Source: Acidimicrobiia bacterium UBA4744
GTDB taxonomy: Bacteria; Actinomycetota; Acidimicrobiia; Spongiisociales; UBA4744
NCBI GenBank assembly: GCA_002403855.1
Contig: DHIO01000016.1
Coordinates: 968 to 6,024 of the forward strand
DNA length: 5,057 nucleotides
Direction: 5' to 3'
This document shows positions 1 to 5,057 of this stretch, piece by piece (the stretch's first letter is position 1; each line of letters opens with the position of its first letter). The position numbers and the translations under genes are program-made. The notes under the pieces are model-generated. The model saw only the letters and a list, made by a program, of their open reading frames with translations, searched no databases and had not been told where the DNA came from.

Positions 1-1659
1 GCCATGATCTGCACGTTCGGCGACACGACGGACGTGACCTGGTGGCGCGAGTTCGACCTACCCACCCGCACGGTCATCGGTCGCGACGGGCGGTTCCTAA
101 CCGACCCACCCTCGTGGCTGACCACGGATGCGGCGCGAGCCGCGTATGCACCTTTGGCCGGCCTGACCGCGGAAGCTGCTCGCAGCGCCATCCGGGCACA
201 GCTCGGAGAGGCCGGCGATCTCCTTGGAGACCCGCGCCACATCAGCCATCCCGTCAAGTTCTACGAGAAGGGCGAACGGCCCCTGGAGATCGTGGCCAGT
301 CGCCAGTGGTACATCCGCAACGGCGGCCGTGACGACGAGTTGCGGCACCGGCTGCTCGAACGGGGCCGGGAGTTGGCCTGGGTGCCCGAGCACATGCGCG
401 TCCGCTACCAGCATTGGGTCGACGGGCTGACCGGCGATTGGCTGATCAGCCGGCAGCGCTTCTACGGTGTCCCGATTCCCGTGTGGTACCCGATCGACGC
501 GGATGGGGTTGTCGACTACGAGACGAACCTCACTCCCAATGAGGAGGACCTGCCGGTCGACCCGTCGGCGGAGCCGCCTCCCGGGCTCAGCGAGGATCAG
601 AGAGGACAACCGGGCGGATTCGTGGGAGATCCCGACGTAATGGACACCTGGGCGACCTCGTCGCTCACACCGCAGATCGCCTGCGGGTGGGGGGACGATC
701 CCGACCTGTTCACGCGGACGTTTCCGATGGACCTTCGACCCCAAGCCCATGAGATCATCCGTACCTGGCTCTTCGCCACGGTCACCCGCGCTCACCTCGA
801 ACACGATCAGCTCCCCTGGCACACCGCCGCCATCTCCGGCTGGATCCTCGATCCGGACCGCAAGAAGATGTCGAAATCGAGGGGCAACGTGGTCACCCCC
901 ATCGCGCTGCTCCACCGTTTCGGGCCGGACGCGTTGCGCTACTGGGCGGCCCGCGGCAGACCGGGAGCCGACACCGCCTTCGACGAGGGCCAGATCAAGA
1001 TCGGCCGGCGGTTGGCGATCAAGCTCCTCAACGCCTCACGGTTCGTCCTCAACTTGGGTGAAGATGTTGCCCCCGCGGCGATCTCCGAGCCGGCCGATCG
1101 ATCGCTGCTCGCCGCCTTGGTGCCCCTCGTCGAAGAGTGCACTGGAGCCTTCGAGGCCTACGACTACACCCGCGCTCTCGATCGGACGGAGTCGTCGTTC
1201 TGGGGCTGGACCGACAACTACCTGGAGTTGGTCAAGACCCGCGCCTACGGGGAAGGAACCGGAGCGGCTTCTGCGCGGGCCGCCCTCCAGCTGTCCCTTT
1301 CGGTCTACCTCCGCCTCCTGGCCCCCTTTCTGCCGTTCGCCACCGAAGAGGTGTGGTCGTGGTGGCAGACCGGCTCGATCCATCAGGCTTCCTGGCCGTC
1401 CACCGAGGAATTCGCCGACCATGCGGGCGACGCGCAGATCCTGGCGGCCACCACGGCGGTGCTCGCCCGGGTCCGCAGAGCCAAATCGGATGCGCAGGTG
1501 TCGATGAGGACTCCGGTCACCATGCTTTCCGTCACGGACACTCCCGAAGGGCTCGAGAGGTTGCGGGGCGGCCTCGCCGATCTCCAACAAGCGGCAAAGG
1601 CTCAGGTGGTGCAGCTCGGCGAAGCCGGGACCCTCTCGGTCGAGGTGGAGATGGACTGA
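1..1659 (+). CDS. valS: Valyl-tRNA synthetase, archaeal-like type 2, 5'-truncated by window edge
   Basis: This is the C-terminal ~552 residues of a class I aminoacyl-tRNA synthetase that charges tRNA-Val with valine in the cytoplasm. The frame is open from base 1, so the gene begins upstream and the HIGH motif is not visible. Seen in order: the end of the CP1 editing domain (CTFGDTTDVTWW, from base 10; the Asp at 31-33 is the likely editing-site residue), RQWYIRN (304-324), DWLISRQRFYG (436-468), DTWATSS (643-663), DLRPQAHEIIRTW, then the ATP-binding KMSKS loop (865-879) within DRKKMSKSRGNVVTP. An all-helical anticodon-binding domain follows (about 1100-1500; DNYLELVKTRAYG). The protein ends in VEVEMD without the long Val-type C-terminal coiled coil. 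CTFGD in place of the usual bacterial TPAHDPND, and the missing coiled coil, match the type 2 (archaeal-like) ValRS group. Identification as ValRS is strong; the subtype is from remembered family patterns. No frameshift is apparent. Confidence 0.96.
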   Translation, partial: AMICTFGDTTDVTWWREFDLPTRTVIGRDGRFLTDPPSWLTTDAARAAYAPLAGLTAEAARSAIRAQLGEAGDLLGDPRHISHPVKFYEKGERPLEIVASRQWYIRNGGRDDELRHRLLERGRELAWVPEHMRVRYQHWVDGLTGDWLISRQRFYGVPIPVWYPIDADGVVDYETNLTPNEEDLPVDPSAEPPPGLSEDQRGQPGGFVGDPDVMDTWATSSLTPQIACGWGDDPDLFTRTFPMDLRPQAHEIIRTWLFATVTRAHLEHDQLPWHTAAISGWILDPDRKKMSKSRGNVVTPIALLHRFGPDALRYWAARGRPGADTAFDEGQIKIGRRLAIKLLNASRFVLNLGEDVAPAAISEPADRSLLAALVPLVEECTGAFEAYDYTRALDRTESSFWGWTDNYLELVKTRAYGEGTGAASARAALQLSLSVYLRLLAPFLPFATEEVWSWWQTGSIHQASWPSTEEFADHAGDAQILAATTAVLARVRRAKSDAQVSMRTPVTMLSVTDTPEGLERLRGGLADLQQAAKAQVVQLGEAGTLSVEVEMD

Positions 1660-1717
1660 CTCCCGGGCCGCACGCGACCCGAGGTGTTTCACCATCCGTC
1701 CATGCCACATGCCGGCC

Positions 1718-1752
1718 GGCCGGTACCGCCGAAGGGGTTGAAACCGGCCTTT
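1718..1752 (+). terminator. Possible weak intrinsic terminator after valS
   Basis: GGCCGGT (1718-1724) can pair with ACCGGCC (1743-1749), giving a 7-bp GC-rich stem with an 18-nt loop, followed by only three T residues (1750-1752). It lies about 60 bases after the valS stop. The left arm is part of a longer self-complementary GCCGGC-type run (1711-1723) that could fold in other ways. The large loop and short T tract make this a weak call; it could equally be a chance GC-rich repeat. Confidence 0.3.
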
Positions 1753-1798
1753 GAGCTCGAGAGCGACAAAATCGTCCCAGATCCGGACCTCCGTCCTG

Positions 1799-1815
1799 TG
1801 CGATGATGGTAGAGA
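1799..1815 (+). promoter_or_regulatory. Possible promoter (extended -10-like) for the glycosyltransferase gene
   Basis: TG at 1799-1800, one spacer base, then GATGAT (1802-1807) resembles an extended -10 element, matching TATAAT at 4 of 6 positions. A TAGAGA follows at 1810-1815. No convincing -35 hexamer lies 16-19 bases upstream. A start of transcription soon after 1813 would leave a leader of roughly 20 bases before the GTG at 1836, which fits that start rather than the in-frame ATGs at 1803 and 1806. Identified by eye only. Confidence 0.3.
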
Positions 1816-1824
1816 CCGGACCCC

Positions 1825-1829
1825 AGGGA
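1825..1829 (+). promoter_or_regulatory. Ribosome binding site that decides the glycosyltransferase start
   Basis: AGGGA lies six bases before the GTG at 1836, a good Shine-Dalgarno match at normal spacing. The upstream in-frame ATGs at 1803 and 1806 lack a comparable site, since the sequence before them is pyrimidine-rich and then TGTGCG. Confidence 0.65.
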
Positions 1830-1835
1830 AGTGCC

Positions 1836-2903
1836 GTGAGAATCCTGCAAGTGGCGCCGCCGTGGCTGTCGGTACCGCCTGCGGCCTACGGCGGTATCGA
1901 GTGGGTCGTGAGCGGTCTGGCCGATGGCCTCACGGAAGCCGGCCACGACGTGACGCTGGTCGCGTCGGGCGGATCCCGGACGCAGGCGCGGCTCGAAACC
2001 GTCTTCGACGAGCCTCCCTTCGAGCAGCTCGGGGACGCGCGGATCGAGACAATCCAGGCGCTTTCTGCCTACCTCCGCCGAGCGGACTATGACGTCATCC
2101 ACGATCACACGGCGGCCGTGGGTCCTGCCCTTGCCGCGCTGACCGACGGTCCCCCGGTCGTTCACACCCTCCACCTGCCGTGGCTGGATGAACAGATCCG
2201 GCTGGCCCGCCTCATCGCCTGGCACGTGCGGCTCGTGGCCATCAGCCACGACCAGGCGGCCCGGGCTCCCGACGACATCCCCATCAACGCCGTCGTCCAC
2301 AACGGGATCCCGGCCGAGCGGTATCCGTTCTCGGCCGAAAAGGACGACTACCTGCTGTTTGTCGGTCGAGCCAATCGCGAGAAAGGGCCCGAGCAGGCAA
2401 TCGAAATCGCCGGTCGTCTGCAACGGCCGCTGATCATGGCGATGAAAGTCAACGAGCGCTACGAGCGTGAGTACTGGGAGGAGGTGTTGCAGCCGCTGAT
2501 TGCCGCCGCTCCCGCCGCCATAGAGTTGGTGCCGAACCCGGGGCACGAGGTCAAGGCCGGCCTCATGGCTCGAGCTGCGGTTGTGGTGCTTCCCATCCAG
2601 TGGTCCGAGCCGTTCGGGATGGTCATGCCGGAAGCCAACGCCTGCGGTACTCCGGTCGTGGCCTTCGACAGGGGAGCGGCCCGGGAGGTCATCGCCGACG
2701 GCAGGACCGGGTTCGTCGTCCCTCCCGGCGATCTCGATGCTTTCTGCGCGGCCGTGGACCGGGTCGGAGAGCTGTTGCCCCGCGATTGTCGCAACCACGT
2801 CGTCGAACGTTTCTCGGTGGCGCGAATGGTGGCCGATTACGAACAGGTCTACGAAACGGTTTCGACGATCGACCTGAGGACACACGTCAAACGGTCGTTG
2901 TGA
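1836..2903 (+). CDS. Glycosyltransferase family 4 (GT-B fold), AviGT4-like subgroup
   Basis: Predicted 355-residue retaining glycosyltransferase, probably cytosolic, using a nucleotide-activated sugar; acceptor and product cannot be read from sequence. The GTG start gives MRILQVAPPWLSVPPAAYGG, the standard N-terminus of this subgroup, with the glycine-rich acceptor-side loop YGGIE. The N-terminal Rossmann-like half includes HDVTLVASGGS, DVIHDHTAA and the HTLHLPW strand. VAISHDQA and VVHNGIP mark the crossover to the C-terminal half, which begins with LLFVGRANREKGPEQAI. The donor-site EX7E motif is intact: E258 and E266 in EPFGMVMPEA, followed by GTPVVAF and the GRTGFVVPPGD loop. The ending RFSVARMVADYEQVYE is typical of GT4. 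There is no signal peptide or membrane segment. Length is normal for the family. It lies 176 bases after valS and 108 bases before the debranching-type glucosidase, so it pairs more naturally with the latter. A synthase acting on glycogen-like glucan is possible, but its closest motifs are to the broad AviGT4-like group, not clearly to GlgA or GlgM. Confidence 0.93.
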   Translation: MRILQVAPPWLSVPPAAYGGIEWVVSGLADGLTEAGHDVTLVASGGSRTQARLETVFDEPPFEQLGDARIETIQALSAYLRRADYDVIHDHTAAVGPALAALTDGPPVVHTLHLPWLDEQIRLARLIAWHVRLVAISHDQAARAPDDIPINAVVHNGIPAERYPFSAEKDDYLLFVGRANREKGPEQAIEIAGRLQRPLIMAMKVNERYEREYWEEVLQPLIAAAPAAIELVPNPGHEVKAGLMARAAVVVLPIQWSEPFGMVMPEANACGTPVVAFDRGAAREVIADGRTGFVVPPGDLDAFCAAVDRVGELLPRDCRNHVVERFSVARMVADYEQVYETVSTIDLRTHVKRSL

Positions 2904-2919
2904 CGATCGCCGTGAGTTC

Positions 2920-2956
2920 GTACCATGTGCTCCCAGAGGCTCCGAAGGACTGGTAC
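2920..2956. repeat. Short inverted repeat in the spacer between genes 2 and 3
   Basis: GTACCA (2920-2925) and its exact reverse complement TGGTAC (2951-2956) flank a 25-base loop, 17 bases after the glycosyltransferase stop. No T tract follows the right arm, so it does not look like an intrinsic terminator. It could be a weak hairpin or operator, or chance; a 6-bp arm is not significant by itself. Confidence 0.25.
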
Positions 2957-2972
2957 TGCTCCCGTGTGGTCG

Positions 2973-2986
2973 GATATAGGTAGGGT
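2973..2986 (+). promoter_or_regulatory. Possible -10 region for the debranching-type glucosidase gene
   Basis: GATATAGGTAGGGT contains TATAGG (2975-2980) and TAGGGT (2981-2986); the latter fits the TANNNT -10 pattern common in actinobacteria. It lies 25-36 bases before the TTG at 3012, leaving a leader of about 20 bases. No clear -35 is seen. The stretch resembles the one upstream of the glycosyltransferase gene (12 of 16 bases match when 1802-1817 is aligned to 2973-2988). If it is a real promoter, the reading frame upstream of 3012 is untranslated leader and promoter. Confidence 0.35.
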
Positions 2987-3002
2987 CCCTTCCCATCCCG
3001 GC

Positions 3003-3008
3003 GGTGGA
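3003..3008 (+). promoter_or_regulatory. Possible ribosome binding site for TTG start at 3012
   Basis: GGTGGA lies three bases before TTG 3012, within a purine-rich GGCGGTGGA run (3000-3008). The spacing is shorter than ideal, so this supports the TTG start only moderately. The alternatives are no better: GTG 2964 has AAGGA 14 bases upstream, and ATG 2925 has only a weak GTGAG. Confidence 0.4.
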
Positions 3009-3011
3009 ATC

Positions 3012-5045
3012 TTGACGATTTCCGGACGGGCGTTTTGCGTGTCGGGTCGCAGCGGCAACATCGCCGAGCCGGGACCCCAGGGCTTCTTCAGCAACGACAC
3101 CCGGTTCCTCTCCGGATTCCGTCTGGTGGTCAACGGCGTCGATCCGGAGGTGGTAGACGCTGCGTCCATCGATGCCGACGAGGCGGTGTTCTTCCTCCGC
3201 AGTCGGGCGCTCGGACAGGACGAGCACGCCGAACCGGGACTGGTGGTCCGGCGGCATCGCTACCAGGGCCCAACTCTGCACGAGGACGTCATCGTCGAGA
3301 ATCGCACCCTTCAAACGGCGGCTGTGACCATCGAGTTGCAGGTCAGCGTCGATTTCGCCGATCTTTTCGACGTACGCCGGGCCGGACCGGCGACCGAGCG
3401 GGCCATTCATGCTCAACGCACCAATGGCGAGCTGGTGTTCACTTACAGCTCGAACGGATTCGAGCGGGCGACCGAGATCACCCTCTCCGAAGATGCCGCC
3501 AACGACGGCAACTGTCTGATCGTCGTCCGGCGGATCGAACCCGACGAACGCTGGAAGATGTGCGTGGACATCGTCCCGATCGTCGACGGGTCACCAATGC
3601 CGATAGAGCGGTCGTGCACCACCGGTCACCACGCCCACGCGGTGAGCACCGCTCCCCGCCAGATAGCTCACCCGCCCCGCTTGCGTTCGTCCGCCGACGC
3701 CCTCGAGCACCTGTGGGCACATAGTCTCAACGATCTGGCCGCCCTCGAGATCAGGATGGACGGCCACCGTGCTTTCGCAGCCGGTATTCCCTGGTACGTG
3801 GCGTTGTTCGGGCGTGACAGCATGATCACCTCCATGGAAGCGATGCTGCTCGACCGGGATGCTGCCCTCGGCACCGCGCAGCTGCTGGCCGAACTGCAAG
3901 GCACCAACATCGACCCTTCGGTGTCGGAGGAGCCCGGCAAGATCCTTCACGAATTGCGCTTGGGGGAGCGCAGTCTTCCGTACGACCGAATGAGCCGCTA
4001 CTACGGAGCCGTCGACACGACCCCCCTGTGGTGCATGCTGCTCAACAAGCTGCACCGGTGGGGAGCCGACCCGGCGCAGCTGCGAATGCTGCTGCCCAAT
4101 CTGCGGGCGGCGGTCGAATGGATCCGGCAGGGGCTGGAAACCGGGGATGGGTTCTTGTCTTACACCGGCGATGTCACCCGGCTCGCCAATCAGGGCTGGA
4201 AAGACTCCGGCGATTCGATGGTCGACGGAAACGGACGGCCGATGGAACCGCCCATTGCGGTGGTGGAGGCACAGGGGTACGCCGTGGCGGCCCTCCGATC
4301 GGCAGCACGGCTGGAGGTCGAGCTGGGAGACCCGGCCCGAGCGACCCCTCTACGAGTTGAAGCGGATGAGCTCCAGGAGCGCATCGAGGACCGCTTCTGG
4401 CGGCCCGATCTGGGCACCTTCGCCATGGCCATCGGCAAGGACGGTGGAGCGGCCGACACGGTCTCGTCCAATCCTGGTCACCTGCTGTGGGCGGAAGCGG
4501 TGCGCCCGGAGAAGGCCGCGACAGTTGCCGCGTCGTTGGTCGGTGCTGAGATGTGGTCGGGTTGGGGCATTCGCACTCTCGCCCGCAGCCACCCCGCCTA
4601 CCATCCCATTTCCTATCACCGGGGCAGCGTGTGGCCCCACGACACCATGCTGGCCATCGCCGGGTTGCTGTCCTACGGTCACATCGATGAGGCGATCACG
4701 CTGGCGGGCGGACTGCTGGCCGCCGCGGCACACTTCTCCTACGAGCTGCCCGAGCTGTTCTCCGGCATCTCGCGCGACGAGGTCCCTCATCCGGTCGGGT
4801 ATCCCACGAGCTCGTCACCCCAGGCCTGGGCGGCTGCAGTGCCGATCTACCTCACCGAGCAACTACTCGGCATCCAACCCGATCTGCCGGATGGACGGGT
4901 AGTGGTTGCACCGCGGCTTCCCGAGGGCATCGAGCTCGACCTCGACGGTCTCCGGCTGGGAGAGGGCGTGCTTTCGTTGCATGCCGAAGGACGCCGGGCC
5001 CAGTTCCTGGAGGTGCCTCCCGGCATCGACGTCATCGTCCGTTGA
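3012..5045 (+). CDS. Amylo-alpha-1,6-glucosidase-like (glycogen debranching-type) protein, GDE N-terminal domain + GH133-type toroid
   Basis: Predicted 677-residue cytosolic glycoside hydrolase related to the alpha-1,6-glucosidase half of glycogen debranching enzymes (COG3408-like). Residues ~1-210 form the beta-rich GDE_N_bis-type domain (FCVSGRSGNI, QGFFSNDTRFLSGF). Residues ~235-620 form an (alpha/alpha)6 toroid with family hallmarks: IPWYVALFGRDSM (D269), EPGKILHELRLGE, YYGAVDTTPLW (D335), NQGWKDSGDSM (D398, D401), PIAVVEAQGYAVAAL, YHRGSVWPHDT and ELPELFSG (E578, E581). The Asp in WKDSGD and a Glu in ELPELF are the likeliest catalytic pair, by family analogy. A small C-terminal beta segment starts near residue 625 (VVVAPRLPEGIEL). 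No GH13-type 4-alpha-glucanotransferase domain, signal peptide or membrane segment is seen, so this is not a eukaryote-style bifunctional debrancher. The TTG start gives MTISGRAFCVSG, where homologues usually begin; an in-frame ATG at 2925 would add 29 low-complexity residues overlapping the likely promoter. Substrate could be glycogen limit branches, other glucans or small glucosides. Confidence 0.93.
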   Translation: MTISGRAFCVSGRSGNIAEPGPQGFFSNDTRFLSGFRLVVNGVDPEVVDAASIDADEAVFFLRSRALGQDEHAEPGLVVRRHRYQGPTLHEDVIVENRTLQTAAVTIELQVSVDFADLFDVRRAGPATERAIHAQRTNGELVFTYSSNGFERATEITLSEDAANDGNCLIVVRRIEPDERWKMCVDIVPIVDGSPMPIERSCTTGHHAHAVSTAPRQIAHPPRLRSSADALEHLWAHSLNDLAALEIRMDGHRAFAAGIPWYVALFGRDSMITSMEAMLLDRDAALGTAQLLAELQGTNIDPSVSEEPGKILHELRLGERSLPYDRMSRYYGAVDTTPLWCMLLNKLHRWGADPAQLRMLLPNLRAAVEWIRQGLETGDGFLSYTGDVTRLANQGWKDSGDSMVDGNGRPMEPPIAVVEAQGYAVAALRSAARLEVELGDPARATPLRVEADELQERIEDRFWRPDLGTFAMAIGKDGGAADTVSSNPGHLLWAEAVRPEKAATVAASLVGAEMWSGWGIRTLARSHPAYHPISYHRGSVWPHDTMLAIAGLLSYGHIDEAITLAGGLLAAAAHFSYELPELFSGISRDEVPHPVGYPTSSSPQAWAAAVPIYLTEQLLGIQPDLPDGRVVVAPRLPEGIELDLDGLRLGEGVLSLHAEGRRAQFLEVPPGIDVIVR

Positions 5046-5046
5046 C

Positions 5047-5057
5047 AGGACCGAGTG
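5047..5057 (+). other. Possible RBS and GTG start of a following gene at window edge
   Basis: AGGA (5047-5050) is followed four bases later by GTG (5055-5057), ten bases after the glucosidase stop. This could be the beginning of a closely spaced downstream gene in the same operon. Only the start codon would lie in the window, so nothing can be said of its product and the match may be chance. Confidence 0.2.

Noticed and set aside
97..915. A 272-codon minus-strand frame inside valS.
   Set aside because: Antisense shadow of well-conserved ValRS motifs; its product has no recognisable domain.
749..1507. A 252-codon plus-strand frame within valS.
   Set aside because: Ser/Arg/Pro-rich out-of-frame translation typical of GC-rich coding sequence; the overlapping frame carries the KMSKS motif and is clearly the real one.
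1036..1710. A 224-codon minus-strand frame across the end of valS and the spacer.
   Set aside because: Mostly mirrors valS codons; no family features and no supporting context.
2898..2926. TTGTGA and TACCAT separated by 17 bases, a possible -35/-10 pair at the end of the glycosyltransferase gene.
   Set aside because: Each hexamer matches consensus at only 4 of 6, and the first overlaps the stop codon. The TATAGGTAGGGT stretch nearer the chosen start is the better candidate, though a second promoter cannot be excluded.
1689..3416. A 575-codon open frame on the minus strand across the whole glycosyltransferase gene and into the next gene.
   Set aside because: It is antisense to two genes with clear family motifs. 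Its product is Arg/Gly/Asp/His-rich with no recognisable domain. Long antisense frames are expected in high-GC DNA with biased third positions.
4147..4902. A 251-codon plus-strand frame inside the glucosidase gene.
   Set aside because: Ser/Arg/Pro-rich out-of-frame translation; the overlapping frame carries the GH133-type motifs.
1..5057. Search for mobile elements, CRISPR-like direct repeats, tRNA or rRNA genes, toxin-antitoxin or defence genes.
   Set aside because: None was seen. The three genes and short spacers account for nearly all of the window, and no spacer exceeds 180 bases.

Overview
The window is visibly G+C-rich, with mostly G or C at third codon positions, GTG/TTG starts, and long spurious ORFs antisense to the real genes. 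Three protein-coding genes lie head to tail on the + strand. The style fits a high-GC actinobacterium or related lineage, possibly an uncultivated one such as Acidimicrobiia. That placement is an inference from composition and protein flavour; no rRNA or other phylogenetic marker is present apart from the partial valS.

Layout. Bases 1-1659 hold the 3' part of a valyl-tRNA synthetase gene (valS). Its 5' end, with the HIGH motif, lies outside the window. Its motifs resemble the archaeal-like 'type 2' ValRS rather than the common bacterial type, and the C-terminal coiled coil of bacterial ValRS is absent. Bases 1660-1835 are a short intergenic spacer with a GC-rich inverted repeat (possible weak terminator) and a promoter-like stretch. 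Bases 1836-2903 encode a GT4-family (GT-B fold) glycosyltransferase of the 'APPxxxVPPxxYGGIE' group, starting at a GTG with a good ribosome binding site. Bases 2904-3011 are a second short spacer with an inverted repeat and another promoter-like stretch. Bases 3012-5045 encode an amylo-alpha-1,6-glucosidase-like protein: an N-terminal glycogen-debranching beta domain followed by a GH133-type (alpha/alpha) toroid. The last 12 bases contain a possible RBS and GTG that could begin another gene.

How the genes fit together. valS is housekeeping and probably unrelated to the other two. The glycosyltransferase and the debranching-type glucosidase are co-oriented neighbours and may act on the same glucan or glucoside (storage polysaccharide or compatible-solute metabolism). 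The sequence does not fix the substrate. No mobile element, CRISPR array, tRNA, rRNA or defence system is visible, and the window looks like ordinary chromosomal sequence. The main points to re-examine are the ValRS type, the two start-site choices, the similar sequences upstream of genes 2 and 3, and the functional pairing of those two genes.
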